Shown here in pieces: positions 6,410-12,615 of a stretch of 16,370 nt of DNA (within the stretch, counting starts at the first letter, position 1; each line of letters opens with the position of its first letter). The translations under genes were made by a program, and so were the position numbers. This DNA comes from Oscillospiraceae bacterium (GTDB lineage Bacteria > Bacillota_A > Clostridia > Oscillospirales > Oscillospiraceae), in contig JAFYAB010000133.1 of the NCBI GenBank assembly GCA_017540945.1, positions 1 through 16,370 of the forward strand, read 5' to 3'. Under the pieces are notes generated by a model. It saw only the letters and a list, made by a program, of their open reading frames with translations, searched no databases and was not told the DNA's origin.

Positions 6410-6751
6410 ATGGTCAAACGCAGACAGGAAATGAACGTGGAGCCCCGCTTCCAGGTCAAGGGGGGCCGGGGCGCTTATGACAGCACCCATATCTTCACCG
6501 CCGCCGAGCTGGACAAGATCAATCTTTTCGCCGTCAACACCCTGCCTCCCGGCAGCTCCATCGGCATCCACCCCCATACCACCGAGGGGGAGGCCTATGT
6601 GATCCTCCAGGGTCAGGCCACCGTCACCGAGGACGGGCAGGACTACCTCCTGGGCCCCGGGGACGCCGAATACTGCACCGGCGGCCACACCCACGGGATC
6701 GCCAACGACAGCGACGAGGTCCTGGCATTCCTGGCAATTATCATCAAGTGA
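6410..6751 (+). CDS. small cupin-domain protein
   Basis: A 113-residue single-domain cupin. Motif 1 is complete: G49, then HPHTTEGE (His54, His56, Glu61) and G68. Motif 2 is GPGDAEYCTGGHTHGIAN, with His95 as the fourth metal ligand. The four residues predict one divalent metal ion bound in the barrel. The substrate cannot be told from the sequence; such proteins range from isomerases and dioxygenases to sugar or metabolite sensors. The start is set by AAAGGAGG seven bases upstream; longer in-frame starts fall inside the repeat. It is probably co-transcribed with punA, 70 bp upstream. Confidence 0.85.
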   Translation: MVKRRQEMNVEPRFQVKGGRGAYDSTHIFTAAELDKINLFAVNTLPPGSSIGIHPHTTEGEAYVILQGQATVTEDGQDYLLGPGDAEYCTGGHTHGIANDSDEVLAFLAIIIK

Positions 6752-6767
6752 CGGAATCTTCTACGCC

Positions 6768-6830
6768 CCTCATCCGTCATCCGGCTTCCGTGAGACGCCG
6801 GATGACACCTTCCCCCAGGGGGGAAGGCTT
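6768..6830 (-). repeat. double-hairpin repeat (AAGCCTTCC family), copy B
   Basis: Read on the minus strand: AAGCCTTCCCC pairing with GGGGAAGGTG, then a hairpin with TCATCCGGC and GCCGGATGA arms, then CGGATGAGG. The outer parts match copies at 2264-2316 and 11680-11729, while the middle stem is different in sequence. It occupies the gap between the cupin and the radical SAM gene and may act as a terminator. Confidence 0.75.
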
Positions 6831-6847
6831 TGCGGAACGGAAACGAT

Positions 6848-7699
6848 ATGCGTTTTAAGAAAGTTTATCTTGAAATTACCAATGTCTGCAACCGAAGCTG
6901 CAGCTTCTGCCCGGGGACGAGACGAGCGCCGCGCTTCCTGGCCGAGGCGGAGTTTGCCCTGCTTTTGGACAAGCTCCGGCCCTGGACGGAGTACCTCTAC
7001 TTCCATCTGATGGGGGAGCCCCTGCTGCACCCGGACCTGGGGCGCTTTCTGACCCTGGCCGGGGAGCGGGGCTTCCGGGTGATCCTCACCACCAACGGAA
7101 CCCTGCTGGCCCAGGCCGCGCCTGTGCTGCTGACGGCCCCGGCGCTGCATAAAGTGAACCTTTCGCTGCACTCCTTCGAGGCCAATGAGGGCGGGACCCT
7201 GAAAGATTATGTCAACCAATGCGCGGATTTTGGGGCCCGGGCCGCGGCGAAGGGCGTGCTGGTGAACTTCCGGCTCTGGAATGGCGACAGCGCCGCCCGC
7301 ACCGGATGGAACGCAGAGAACGCACATATTACGGAATTCCTGGCGGCGGCGTTTCCCAAGCCCTGGGCTCCCAGCCGGACCGGGGAGCGCCTGGCGGAGC
7401 GGGTATATCTGGACCGGGCCGAGATCTTCGACTGGCCGGACCCCGACGCGGCGGGACAAGAAAACGCCCGCCATTCCTGCTATGGTCTGCGGGACCAGAT
7501 CGGCGTCCTCTGCGACGGGACGGTGGTGCCCTGCTGTCTGGACCACGAGGGGGACCTGCCCTTGGGGAATCTGTTGACGGAGGACCTGGGGGAGATCCTG
7601 GAGCGCCCCCGCGTCAAAGCAATCCTCGAAGGCTTCCGCCGGGGTGAGGCGGTGGAGGCGCTGTGTCGGCGCTGCGGCTACGCGACCCGCTTCCGCTGA
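6848..7699 (+). CDS. radical SAM protein with SPASM-like C-terminal domain
   Basis: A predicted S-adenosylmethionine-dependent radical enzyme of 283 residues. The CNRSCSFC motif (Cys14, 18, 21) binds the catalytic [4Fe-4S] cluster; it is followed by GEP (56-58), which contacts SAM, and a VILTTNG strand. The C-terminal part has six further cysteines (211, 222, 229, 230, 273, 276) in a GVLCDGTVVPCC...CRRC arrangement typical of SPASM/twitch domains holding auxiliary clusters. Substrate unknown: no precursor peptide gene is visible next to it. The ATG at 6848 begins right before the conserved YLEITNVCNRSC; an in-frame TTG at 6830 lies in the repeat. The ribosome binding site is weak (ACGGAA). 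It is 48 bp upstream of nnrD and on the same strand. Confidence 0.85.
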   Translation: MRFKKVYLEITNVCNRSCSFCPGTRRAPRFLAEAEFALLLDKLRPWTEYLYFHLMGEPLLHPDLGRFLTLAGERGFRVILTTNGTLLAQAAPVLLTAPALHKVNLSLHSFEANEGGTLKDYVNQCADFGARAAAKGVLVNFRLWNGDSAARTGWNAENAHITEFLAAAFPKPWAPSRTGERLAERVYLDRAEIFDWPDPDAAGQENARHSCYGLRDQIGVLCDGTVVPCCLDHEGDLPLGNLLTEDLGEILERPRVKAILEGFRRGEAVEALCRRCGYATRFR

Positions 7700-7747
7700 A
7701 CGCTGCGGCGGTGCAGAATGTGCGCCATAAAACGGGAGGAATTGTCC

Positions 7748-8653
7748 ATGAACGAAAAACTGAACGCCGGGCTGAAGCGTATGAGTCAGCTCCATCGGGA
7801 CGGCTGCGTCGTCACCTCCGAGGACTTTGTGGATCGCCTCCTGCCCCGGCGGGACCGGAACGCCCACAAGGGGGACTTCGGCCGGGTCCTGATCGTGGCG
7901 GGCTCCGTGGGCTACACCGGCGCGCCGGTGCTGGCGGCCAATGCCGCCCTGCGGACCGGGGCCGGACTGATCTTCGTCGGGGTCCCGGAGGCGGTGTATC
8001 CCATCGTGGCCCAGAAGCTGGACGAGCCCATGGTCTTCCCCCTGGCCTGCGACGGGGAGGGGAAGCTGAACACCCGGGCGATTCCGGAGCTGGTGAAGCG
8101 GCTGGAGAACTGTGACGCCTGTCTCCTGGGGCCCGGCCTGGGCCGGAGCCCCGCCATTCTGGACGTGGCCGCCGCGGTGCTGACCCACGCTTCCTGCCCC
8201 GTGATCCTGGACGCCGACGGCATAAACTGTCTGGAGGGGAATATAGATGTACTGGGACAGGCCAAGGGTCCCGTGATCCTCACGCCCCACGACGGGGAGT
8301 TCCGACGCCTGGGCGGGGATCCGGCTCCGGCGCGGCGCTACGAGAGCGCGAGGGAGCTGGCTGAGAGCTGGGGCGTCACCGTCCTGCTGAAGGGCCACCG
8401 GACGCTGATCGTCGGCCCGGAGGAGCTTTATCTGAACCCCACCGGGAACCCGGGCATGGCCACCGGCGGCAGCGGGGACGTGCTGGCGGGTATCCTGCTG
8501 GCTCTGCTGGGCCAGGGACTGGCCCCCGCCGAGGCCGCCGCCGCGGCGGCCTGGCTCCACGGCGCCGCGGGAGACTACTGCGCCGAGGCCTGGGGGGAGT
8601 ACGGCATGACGCCCTCGGACATGATCGCGAGCCTGCCCCTGTTTTTGAAATAG
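7748..8653 (+). CDS. nnrD: ADP-dependent (S)-NAD(P)H-hydrate dehydratase
   Basis: Repairs damaged nicotinamide cofactor by dehydrating the S form of hydrated NAD(P)H at the expense of ADP. At 301 residues it covers only the ribokinase-like dehydratase domain; the epimerase (NnrE) domain fused to it in many bacteria is absent. Visible motifs: NAHKGDFGRVLIVAGS (38-53), GPGLG (128-132), VILDADGIN (152-160), LTPHDGEFRRL (178-188), and the catalytic GGSGDVLAGIL (240-250, Asp244). GGGAGGA ends seven bases before the ATG at 7748. It is followed by the lipoprotein and alr genes, the order often found in Firmicutes, where this dehydratase sits near alr. Confidence 0.93.
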   Translation: MNEKLNAGLKRMSQLHRDGCVVTSEDFVDRLLPRRDRNAHKGDFGRVLIVAGSVGYTGAPVLAANAALRTGAGLIFVGVPEAVYPIVAQKLDEPMVFPLACDGEGKLNTRAIPELVKRLENCDACLLGPGLGRSPAILDVAAAVLTHASCPVILDADGINCLEGNIDVLGQAKGPVILTPHDGEFRRLGGDPAPARRYESARELAESWGVTVLLKGHRTLIVGPEELYLNPTGNPGMATGGSGDVLAGILLALLGQGLAPAEAAAAAAWLHGAAGDYCAEAWGEYGMTPSDMIASLPLFLK

Positions 8654-8758
8654 GCGACGGAGAACAGACGTGCCCGAAGCCTGAACCGGCGGGCCGATGC
8701 GGACATACTTCGTGACGCTTGCAGTCCGGCCCCAACGACGAAACAGGGAGTGAAACTT

Positions 8759-9364
8759 GTGCGGCATCGAACGATTCTGATGGCCGTACCAATGATGCTG
8801 ATGCTCTGCCTCCTCTGCGCCTGCGGAGGCAAAGCCAACGATCCGCTGCAGGCGCCCATGGATTTCCGCGGCACGCTGCTGGCCAAGGGCGGCTGTGCCT
8901 TCGAGCTGGAGGCCCTGGCGGAGACCGGGGATCAGCTCTGGCCCCTGACCCTGGCCTGCGAGCTGGACGCCGACGGAGACGGAAGCGTCACGATCCTGGC
9001 GCCGGAGAGCATCGCCGGGATCCGGGCCGAGCTCCGGGACGGCGCGGGCAGCCTGCGATATGAGAACGTCTGTCTGGGCCTGGGGACTCTGCCCGGCACG
9101 GAGCTGGCTCCCGCGTCCGCGCCGGGGCGGCTGGTCCGGGCCTGGGCCAGGGACTGGCTCGCCTCCGCCGGGGCTGAGGACGGCGCTCTGCTGGCCTGCT
9201 ATGAGGAGGAGCCCATCCTGGTCCGTACCTGGTTCGACGGGGAGGGGATCCCCGTCCGGGCGGAGCTGGCGGTGGAGGGCGTTGTGCGCTTTACCGCGGA
9301 GATCCGAAATTTTGAATGGAAGGCCGGAAAGACAAATGAAACTGCTAAAGAGGACCTGGGCTGA
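8759..9364 (+). CDS. lipoprotein in the alr operon, GerS/YdcC position
   Basis: A 201-residue secreted lipoprotein. The signal peptide has Arg/His at positions 2-4, a hydrophobic core (MAVPMMLMLCLL), and lipobox L19-C-A-C22, so Cys22 would be lipidated. The mature part is beta-rich (FRGTLLAKG, SVTILAPESIAGIRAEL, SLRYENVCLGLG), a pattern like LolA/GerS-type lipid-binding lipoproteins. Gene position just before alr matches B. subtilis YdcC and C. difficile GerS (next to alr2, needed for spore cortex modification). The assignment rests mainly on position and fold-like pattern. GTG 8759 is chosen over GTG 8750 because GGGAG ends at 8750, giving eight bases of spacing. The 3' end overlaps alr by 29 bp in another frame, suggesting translational coupling. 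Confidence 0.75.
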   Translation: MRHRTILMAVPMMLMLCLLCACGGKANDPLQAPMDFRGTLLAKGGCAFELEALAETGDQLWPLTLACELDADGDGSVTILAPESIAGIRAELRDGAGSLRYENVCLGLGTLPGTELAPASAPGRLVRAWARDWLASAGAEDGALLACYEEEPILVRTWFDGEGIPVRAELAVEGVVRFTAEIRNFEWKAGKTNETAKEDLG

Positions 9365-10511
9365 CATTTCCATGGACAATCTCAGCCACAACTATCATCT
9401 GCTGCGGAGCAAGATCCCCGGGGACTGCCGCTTTTTGGGGGTCGTCAAGGCCGACGCCTACGGCCATGGAGCCGTGCCCGTCAGCCGCCAGCTGGTGGAC
9501 CTGGGGGCGGACTATCTGGCCGTCTCCAATCTGGAGGAGGCGGTCCAGCTCCGCCGGAGTTATATCCGCCTGCCGATCCTGATCCTGGGCTACACCCCGG
9601 CCTTCTACGCCGAGGACATGGTGGATATGGGCATCCGCCAGGAGGTCCATTCCCTGGAATACGCCGCCCAGCTCTCCGAGGCGCTGGCGGGCACCGGAAA
9701 GCGGCTGAAGATCCATTTTAAGCTGGACACAGGTATGTCCCGCCTGGGCTTCTTTGCCTACGACAACGAGCAGAGCCTGGATCAGATCCGCATGGCGGCC
9801 TCCATGGAGGGGCTGCTGCCGGAGGGCATCTTCATGCACTTCCCTGTGGCGGACTCTCTGAGCCCGGCGGACCGGGACTTCACCGCCCTGCAGTTCCGGC
9901 GCTTTATGACCATGGTGGAGTCTCTGGAGGCCGGTGGCCTGCGCTTTAAGCTGCGACACTGCTGCAATTCCGCCGCCACCCTCCTGTATCCCGAGTACGC
10001 CCTGGACATGGTCCGTCCCGGCATCGCCACCTACGGCATCAGCCCCAGCGAGGAGCTGGAGGGCCGCTTCGATCTGCGGCCCCTGATGAGCCTTCGGACC
10101 ACGGTTTCCCAAATCCGGCCCTTCAAAGCGGGCGTCGGGATCAGCTACGGCCAGACCTACACCACCCCAGCGCCCCGGACCATCGCGGTGCTGGCCATCG
10201 GCTACGCCGACGGCCTGGCCCGGAGCCTGTCCAATCGGGCCTGCTTCCTGCTCCACGGCAAACGGGTCCCGGTGGTGGGCCGCATCTGCATGGACATGTG
10301 CATGGTGGACGTGACGGAGGTCCCCGAGGCCCGGGTAGGGGACGTGGTGACGGTCTTCGGCTCCGACGGCGGTGCCTCCATCCCCGTGGACGACCTGGCC
10401 AAGGCCACCGGCACCATCCCCTACGAGACCCTCTGCTCCATCAACAAGCGTACCCCCCGCTTCTACCTGGACGGGGAGCAGCGGATGGAGGTTTTGCAGT
10501 ACATCGTGTGA
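9336..10511 (+). CDS. alr: alanine racemase
   Basis: A PLP enzyme interconverting L- and D-alanine, supplying D-Ala for peptidoglycan. At 391 residues it is of normal length. The PLP lysine is in VVKADAYGHG (Lys38, the same number as in the Geobacillus enzyme) and the catalytic tyrosine in VGISYGQTY (Tyr271). Other family blocks: HFKLDTGMSRLGF, RHCCNSAATL, MVRPGIATYGISPS and GRICMDMCMVDVT. The ATG at 9336 lies inside the end of the lipoprotein gene, with GGAAAG just upstream. A longer open frame back to 9060 is a shadow of the lipoprotein gene. The next gene on the strand, ndoA, is in its usual place after alr, but a REPIN-like repeat fills the gap. Confidence 0.97.
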   Translation: MKLLKRTWADISMDNLSHNYHLLRSKIPGDCRFLGVVKADAYGHGAVPVSRQLVDLGADYLAVSNLEEAVQLRRSYIRLPILILGYTPAFYAEDMVDMGIRQEVHSLEYAAQLSEALAGTGKRLKIHFKLDTGMSRLGFFAYDNEQSLDQIRMAASMEGLLPEGIFMHFPVADSLSPADRDFTALQFRRFMTMVESLEAGGLRFKLRHCCNSAATLLYPEYALDMVRPGIATYGISPSEELEGRFDLRPLMSLRTTVSQIRPFKAGVGISYGQTYTTPAPRTIAVLAIGYADGLARSLSNRACFLLHGKRVPVVGRICMDMCMVDVTEVPEARVGDVVTVFGSDGGASIPVDDLAKATGTIPYETLCSINKRTPRFYLDGEQRMEVLQYIV

Positions 10512-10543
10512 TGGAAGGAAAAACGGGATGTGTCGGGATCCCT

Positions 10544-10618
10544 CCGTAGGGGCCGATGCCCACATCGGCCCTTGCCCCGTTCGACAGAGAGGGCCGATGT
10601 GGGCATCGGCCCCTACGG
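10544..10618. repeat. REPIN-like inverted pair of GTAG-hairpins
   Basis: Two 28-bp arms (10544-10571 and 10591-10618) are perfect inverted copies around a 19-bp centre. Each arm starts (outside) with CCGTAGGGG and is itself a hairpin, GGCCGATG / CATCGGCC with a CCCA loop. The arm sequence is identical to the hairpin core in the tandem array at 12616-12866. Two hairpins of the GTAG type in opposite orientation are the layout of a REPIN/BIME. Confidence 0.85.
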
Positions 10619-10734
10619 ACCTGCAAATCCGAATATGACAAAATTCGCCCTGCCTGCATAGACTGACACGGAAGTATATTTCCACCCACTCTGTGGAAGA
10701 ATAGGAAGGAAATCATTACCGGAGTGTGAGTCGC

Positions 10735-11091
10735 ATGGAACCCAATGTCAGACGGGGCGATATTTTTTACGCGGATTTGAGCCCGGTGGTGGGAAGCGAG
10801 CAGGGCGGTACCCGGCCCGTCCTGATCGTGCAGAACGACACCGGCAACCGCCATTCCCCCACGGTGATCGCGGCGGCCATCACCAGCCAGCTGGGCAAGG
10901 CCCGGCTGCCCACCCATATCACAGTCCCGGGCCGGGAGGCGGGGCTGGCGAAGGATTCGGTCATCCTCCTGGAGCAGATCCGTACCCTGGACAAACGCCG
11001 CCTCCGGGAACATATGGGCAGGCTCAGCGATGAGCGGATGCTGAAAGTCGATAACGCCATCGCCGTGTCCTTCGGGCTGGAGCATCCGTAG
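10735..11091 (+). CDS. ndoA: MazF/NdoA (PemK family) endoribonuclease toxin
   Basis: A 118-residue sequence-specific mRNA interferase closely resembling B. subtilis NdoA (EndoA): [20 protein letters not shown] near the N terminus, [29 protein letters not shown] and [13 protein letters not shown]. Arg27 and Thr50 correspond to the catalytic Arg/Thr pair of NdoA. The ATG at 10735 is preceded by GGAG ten bases upstream; a GTG at 10726 is too close to it. In B. subtilis the antitoxin gene ndoAI lies between alr and ndoA. Here the 223-bp gap holds only a repeat pair and no ~90-codon frame, so the toxin looks unpaired at this locus. The stop TAG is the head of a GTAG-hairpin. Confidence 0.93.
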   Translation: MEPNVRRGDIFYADLSPVVGSEQGGTRPVLIVQNDTGNRHSPTVIAAAITSQLGKARLPTHITVPGREAGLAKDSVILLEQIRTLDKRRLREHMGRLSDERMLKVDNAIAVSFGLEHP

Positions 11092-11113
11092 GGAGGCATC
11101 CCCGGAGGCCTCC
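11088..11113 (+). repeat. GTAG-hairpin element forming the ndoA stop codon
   Basis: GTAG (11088-11091, whose TAG is the stop) is followed by GGAGGC, a ten-base loop and GCCTCC. The stem sequence differs from the other copies but the layout of GTAG at the foot of a hairpin is the same. Confidence 0.55.
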
Positions 11114-11143
11114 GCCGCCGTTCTGCGGCACGGACGCGGAATA

Positions 11144-11187
11144 GAAACACTCCCTTTCGCATAGGCTGATGCGAAAGGGAGTGTTTC
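11144..11187 (+). promoter_or_regulatory. perfect 19-bp hairpin masking a ribosome binding site
   Basis: 11144-11162 (GAAACACTCCCTTTCGCAT) is fully complementary to 11169-11187, with loop AGGCTG. The 3' arm contains AAAGGGAG (11174-11181), the only good Shine-Dalgarno for the ATG at 11191, nine bases away. In the folded RNA this site is fully paired. There is no T run after the stem, so a terminator reading is weaker than a translational control or RNase III site. Confidence 0.65.
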
Positions 11188-11190
11188 AGT

Positions 11191-11655
11191 ATGGAGTATC
11201 CGATTTTTTATCAGGGCGCGGAAACCGGCGGCGTGGCTGTGGAGCCCGAGGGACTCTGGTATCGGCTCTCGGCCTGCTGTCCGGAACCGGGGAGGGGCTT
11301 TTGGCGGCTCTGGGGCTGCTTTGGGACGGAGAGTCGCTGCTTGGGGGTCCTGCGCCCGGAGACGGGGGGCCTGCGGCTGGAGCGGCGTTTCTCCCGCCAC
11401 AGCTGGCCCATCCTGCCGGACTGCTTCGTTCTGGGCCGGGAGACCGGGGGCTTTCGGCCCTGGCGGGGGATCCTGGAGGGACAGGAGCTCCCCGACGCCA
11501 TGATCCAAACCACCGGCGACGGCGGCCTGACCCTGGCCATCTTCGCCCCGCCCGAGGGCCCCATCCCCTTTGCGGAATATGTCTCGCAAATGCGCGAAGC
11601 CGAGCTGGACGGTAGGCCGTGCCTCCTGCTGGACTGGCCTCCGAAAGATCAGTAG
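11191..11655 (+). CDS. hypothetical protein, 154 residues
   Basis: Not recognised. A soluble protein without a signal peptide or membrane segment, rich in Trp, Gly and Arg, with short beta-like stretches (GVAVEPEGLWYRLSACC, GVLRPETGGLRLERRFSRH, GGLTLAIFAPP) and five cysteines in the first ~80 residues. The start ATG follows directly after a 19-bp hairpin that contains its ribosome binding site. GC-rich codon use matches its neighbours, and it stays open through the whole interval, which supports coding. The stop TAG belongs to a GTAG-hairpin element, so the final residues (PPKDQ) abut the repeat. Function unknown; its place after alr-ndoA gives no clear hint. Confidence 0.65.
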   Translation: MEYPIFYQGAETGGVAVEPEGLWYRLSACCPEPGRGFWRLWGCFGTESRCLGVLRPETGGLRLERRFSRHSWPILPDCFVLGRETGGFRPWRGILEGQELPDAMIQTTGDGGLTLAIFAPPEGPIPFAEYVSQMREAELDGRPCLLLDWPPKDQ

Positions 11656-11776
11656 GGGCGGCCCCTGGACGCCCCGCAAAGCCTTCCCCTTGAGGGGAAG
11701 ATGGCACGGCGAAGCCGTGACGGATGAGGTGGTGTGTCGATAAAGGGGACGGGCCGTCGAAGGCGCCGGCCCCTAC
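11652..11776 (+). repeat. composite repeat bounded by inverted GTAG-hairpins
   Basis: Left end: GTAGGGGCGGCCCC with GACGCCCC (11652-11675), whose TAG is the stop of the preceding gene. Middle: double-hairpin family copy C (about 11680-11729): AAGCCTTCCCC / GGGGAAGATG, CACGGC / GCCGTG, then CGGATGAGG. Right end: a minus-strand GTAG element (11745-11776, reading GTAGGGGCCGG inward), three bases after the exonuclease stop codon. The left-to-middle order is the same as in the segment inserted in mnmG. Confidence 0.75.
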
Positions 11777-11779
11777 AGG

Positions 11780-12535
11780 TCAGACGTCCAGCACCAGCTC
11801 CACCGGGCAGTGGTCCGAGCCGAAGATCTCCTGGTGGATGTCCGTGGAGATCAGCTGATCCCGCAGGCGGTCGGAGATCACATAGTAGTCGATGCGCCAG
11901 CCTACGTTTTTCTCCCGGGCCCGCATGCGGTAGCTCCACCAGGAGTACTGGTCCGTGACGTCCGGGTGCTGATAGCGCCAGGAGTCCGTGAAGCCCGCCG
12001 CCAGCAGCTCGGAGAACTTGCCCCGCTCCTCGTCGGAGAAGCCGGCGTTGCCCCGGTTCTGTTTGGGGTTCTTCAGGTCGATCTCCTCATGGGCCACATT
12101 CAGATCCCCGCAGTAGATCACGGGCTTGACGGCGTCCAGCTTTTGCATGTAGGCCCGCAGAGCGTCCTCCCAGCGCATGCGGAAATCAATGCGCTTCAGC
12201 CCATCCTGGGCGTTGGGGGTGTAGCAGGTCAGCAGGTAAAAGCCCGGGTATTCCAGGGTGATGAGCCGCCCCTCGTGGTCCAGCTCCTCCACGCCCAGGC
12301 CGCAGCTGACGGCCAGGGGCTCGTGCTTTGTGAAGACGGCGGTGCCGGAGTAGCCCTTCTTTTCGGCGGAGTACCAGAACTGACGATAGCCGGGCAGCTC
12401 CAGCTCCAGCTGGCCGGGCTGCATCTTGGTCTCCTGCAGGGAGAAGAAATCGGCGTCCAGGGCCGCAAAAGCGTCCAAAAAGCCCTTGCCCATACAGGCC
12501 CGCAGCCCGTTGACGTTCCAGGAGATGAATTTCAT
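11780..12535 (-). CDS. exoA: exodeoxyribonuclease III (AP endonuclease)
   Basis: Cuts at abasic sites and trims 3' ends in base excision repair; a Mg-dependent member of the exonuclease III family (Xth/ExoA). At 251 residues it is of typical length. The family's catalytic residues are all visible: Asn7 (ISWNVNG), Glu35 (SLQETK), Tyr105 (CYTPNA), Asp144/Asn146 (YCGDLNVAH), and the C-terminal Asp241-His242 pair (GSDHCPV). RIDYYVIS precedes that pair, as usual. GGAGG lies seven bases before the ATG on the minus strand. It is convergent with the 154-residue gene; its own promoter is at 12559-12587 and its 3' end borders a GTAG-hairpin repeat. Confidence 0.96.
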   Translation of the reverse strand: MKFISWNVNGLRACMGKGFLDAFAALDADFFSLQETKMQPGQLELELPGYRQFWYSAEKKGYSGTAVFTKHEPLAVSCGLGVEELDHEGRLITLEYPGFYLLTCYTPNAQDGLKRIDFRMRWEDALRAYMQKLDAVKPVIYCGDLNVAHEEIDLKNPKQNRGNAGFSDEERGKFSELLAAGFTDSWRYQHPDVTDQYSWWSYRMRAREKNVGWRIDYYVISDRLRDQLISTDIHQEIFGSDHCPVELVLDV

Positions 12536-12558
12536 ATTGCAACCTCCGTTTTTCTTTT

Positions 12559-12587
12559 ATCCTATCACATTTCGCCGGATTTCGCAA
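12559..12587 (-). promoter_or_regulatory. sigma-A promoter for exoA
   Basis: Minus-strand TTGCGA (12582-12587) and TAGGAT (12559-12564) are separated by 17 bp, about 24 bp before the start codon. Confidence 0.65.
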
Positions 12588-12615
12588 CGGGTTTTGAAGG
12601 AAATTCGGGTTTGAC

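Noticed and set aside
6770..9391. Very long minus-strand open frame (873 codons)
   Set aside because: It is antisense to four well-supported genes (radical SAM, nnrD, lipoprotein, alr start) and has no motif; a product of GC-rich codon structure.
10512..10734. Antitoxin gene ndoAI/mazE
   Set aside because: The gap is too short for a ~90-residue protein and no frame with a start and ribosome binding site is visible; it contains the REPIN-like pair.
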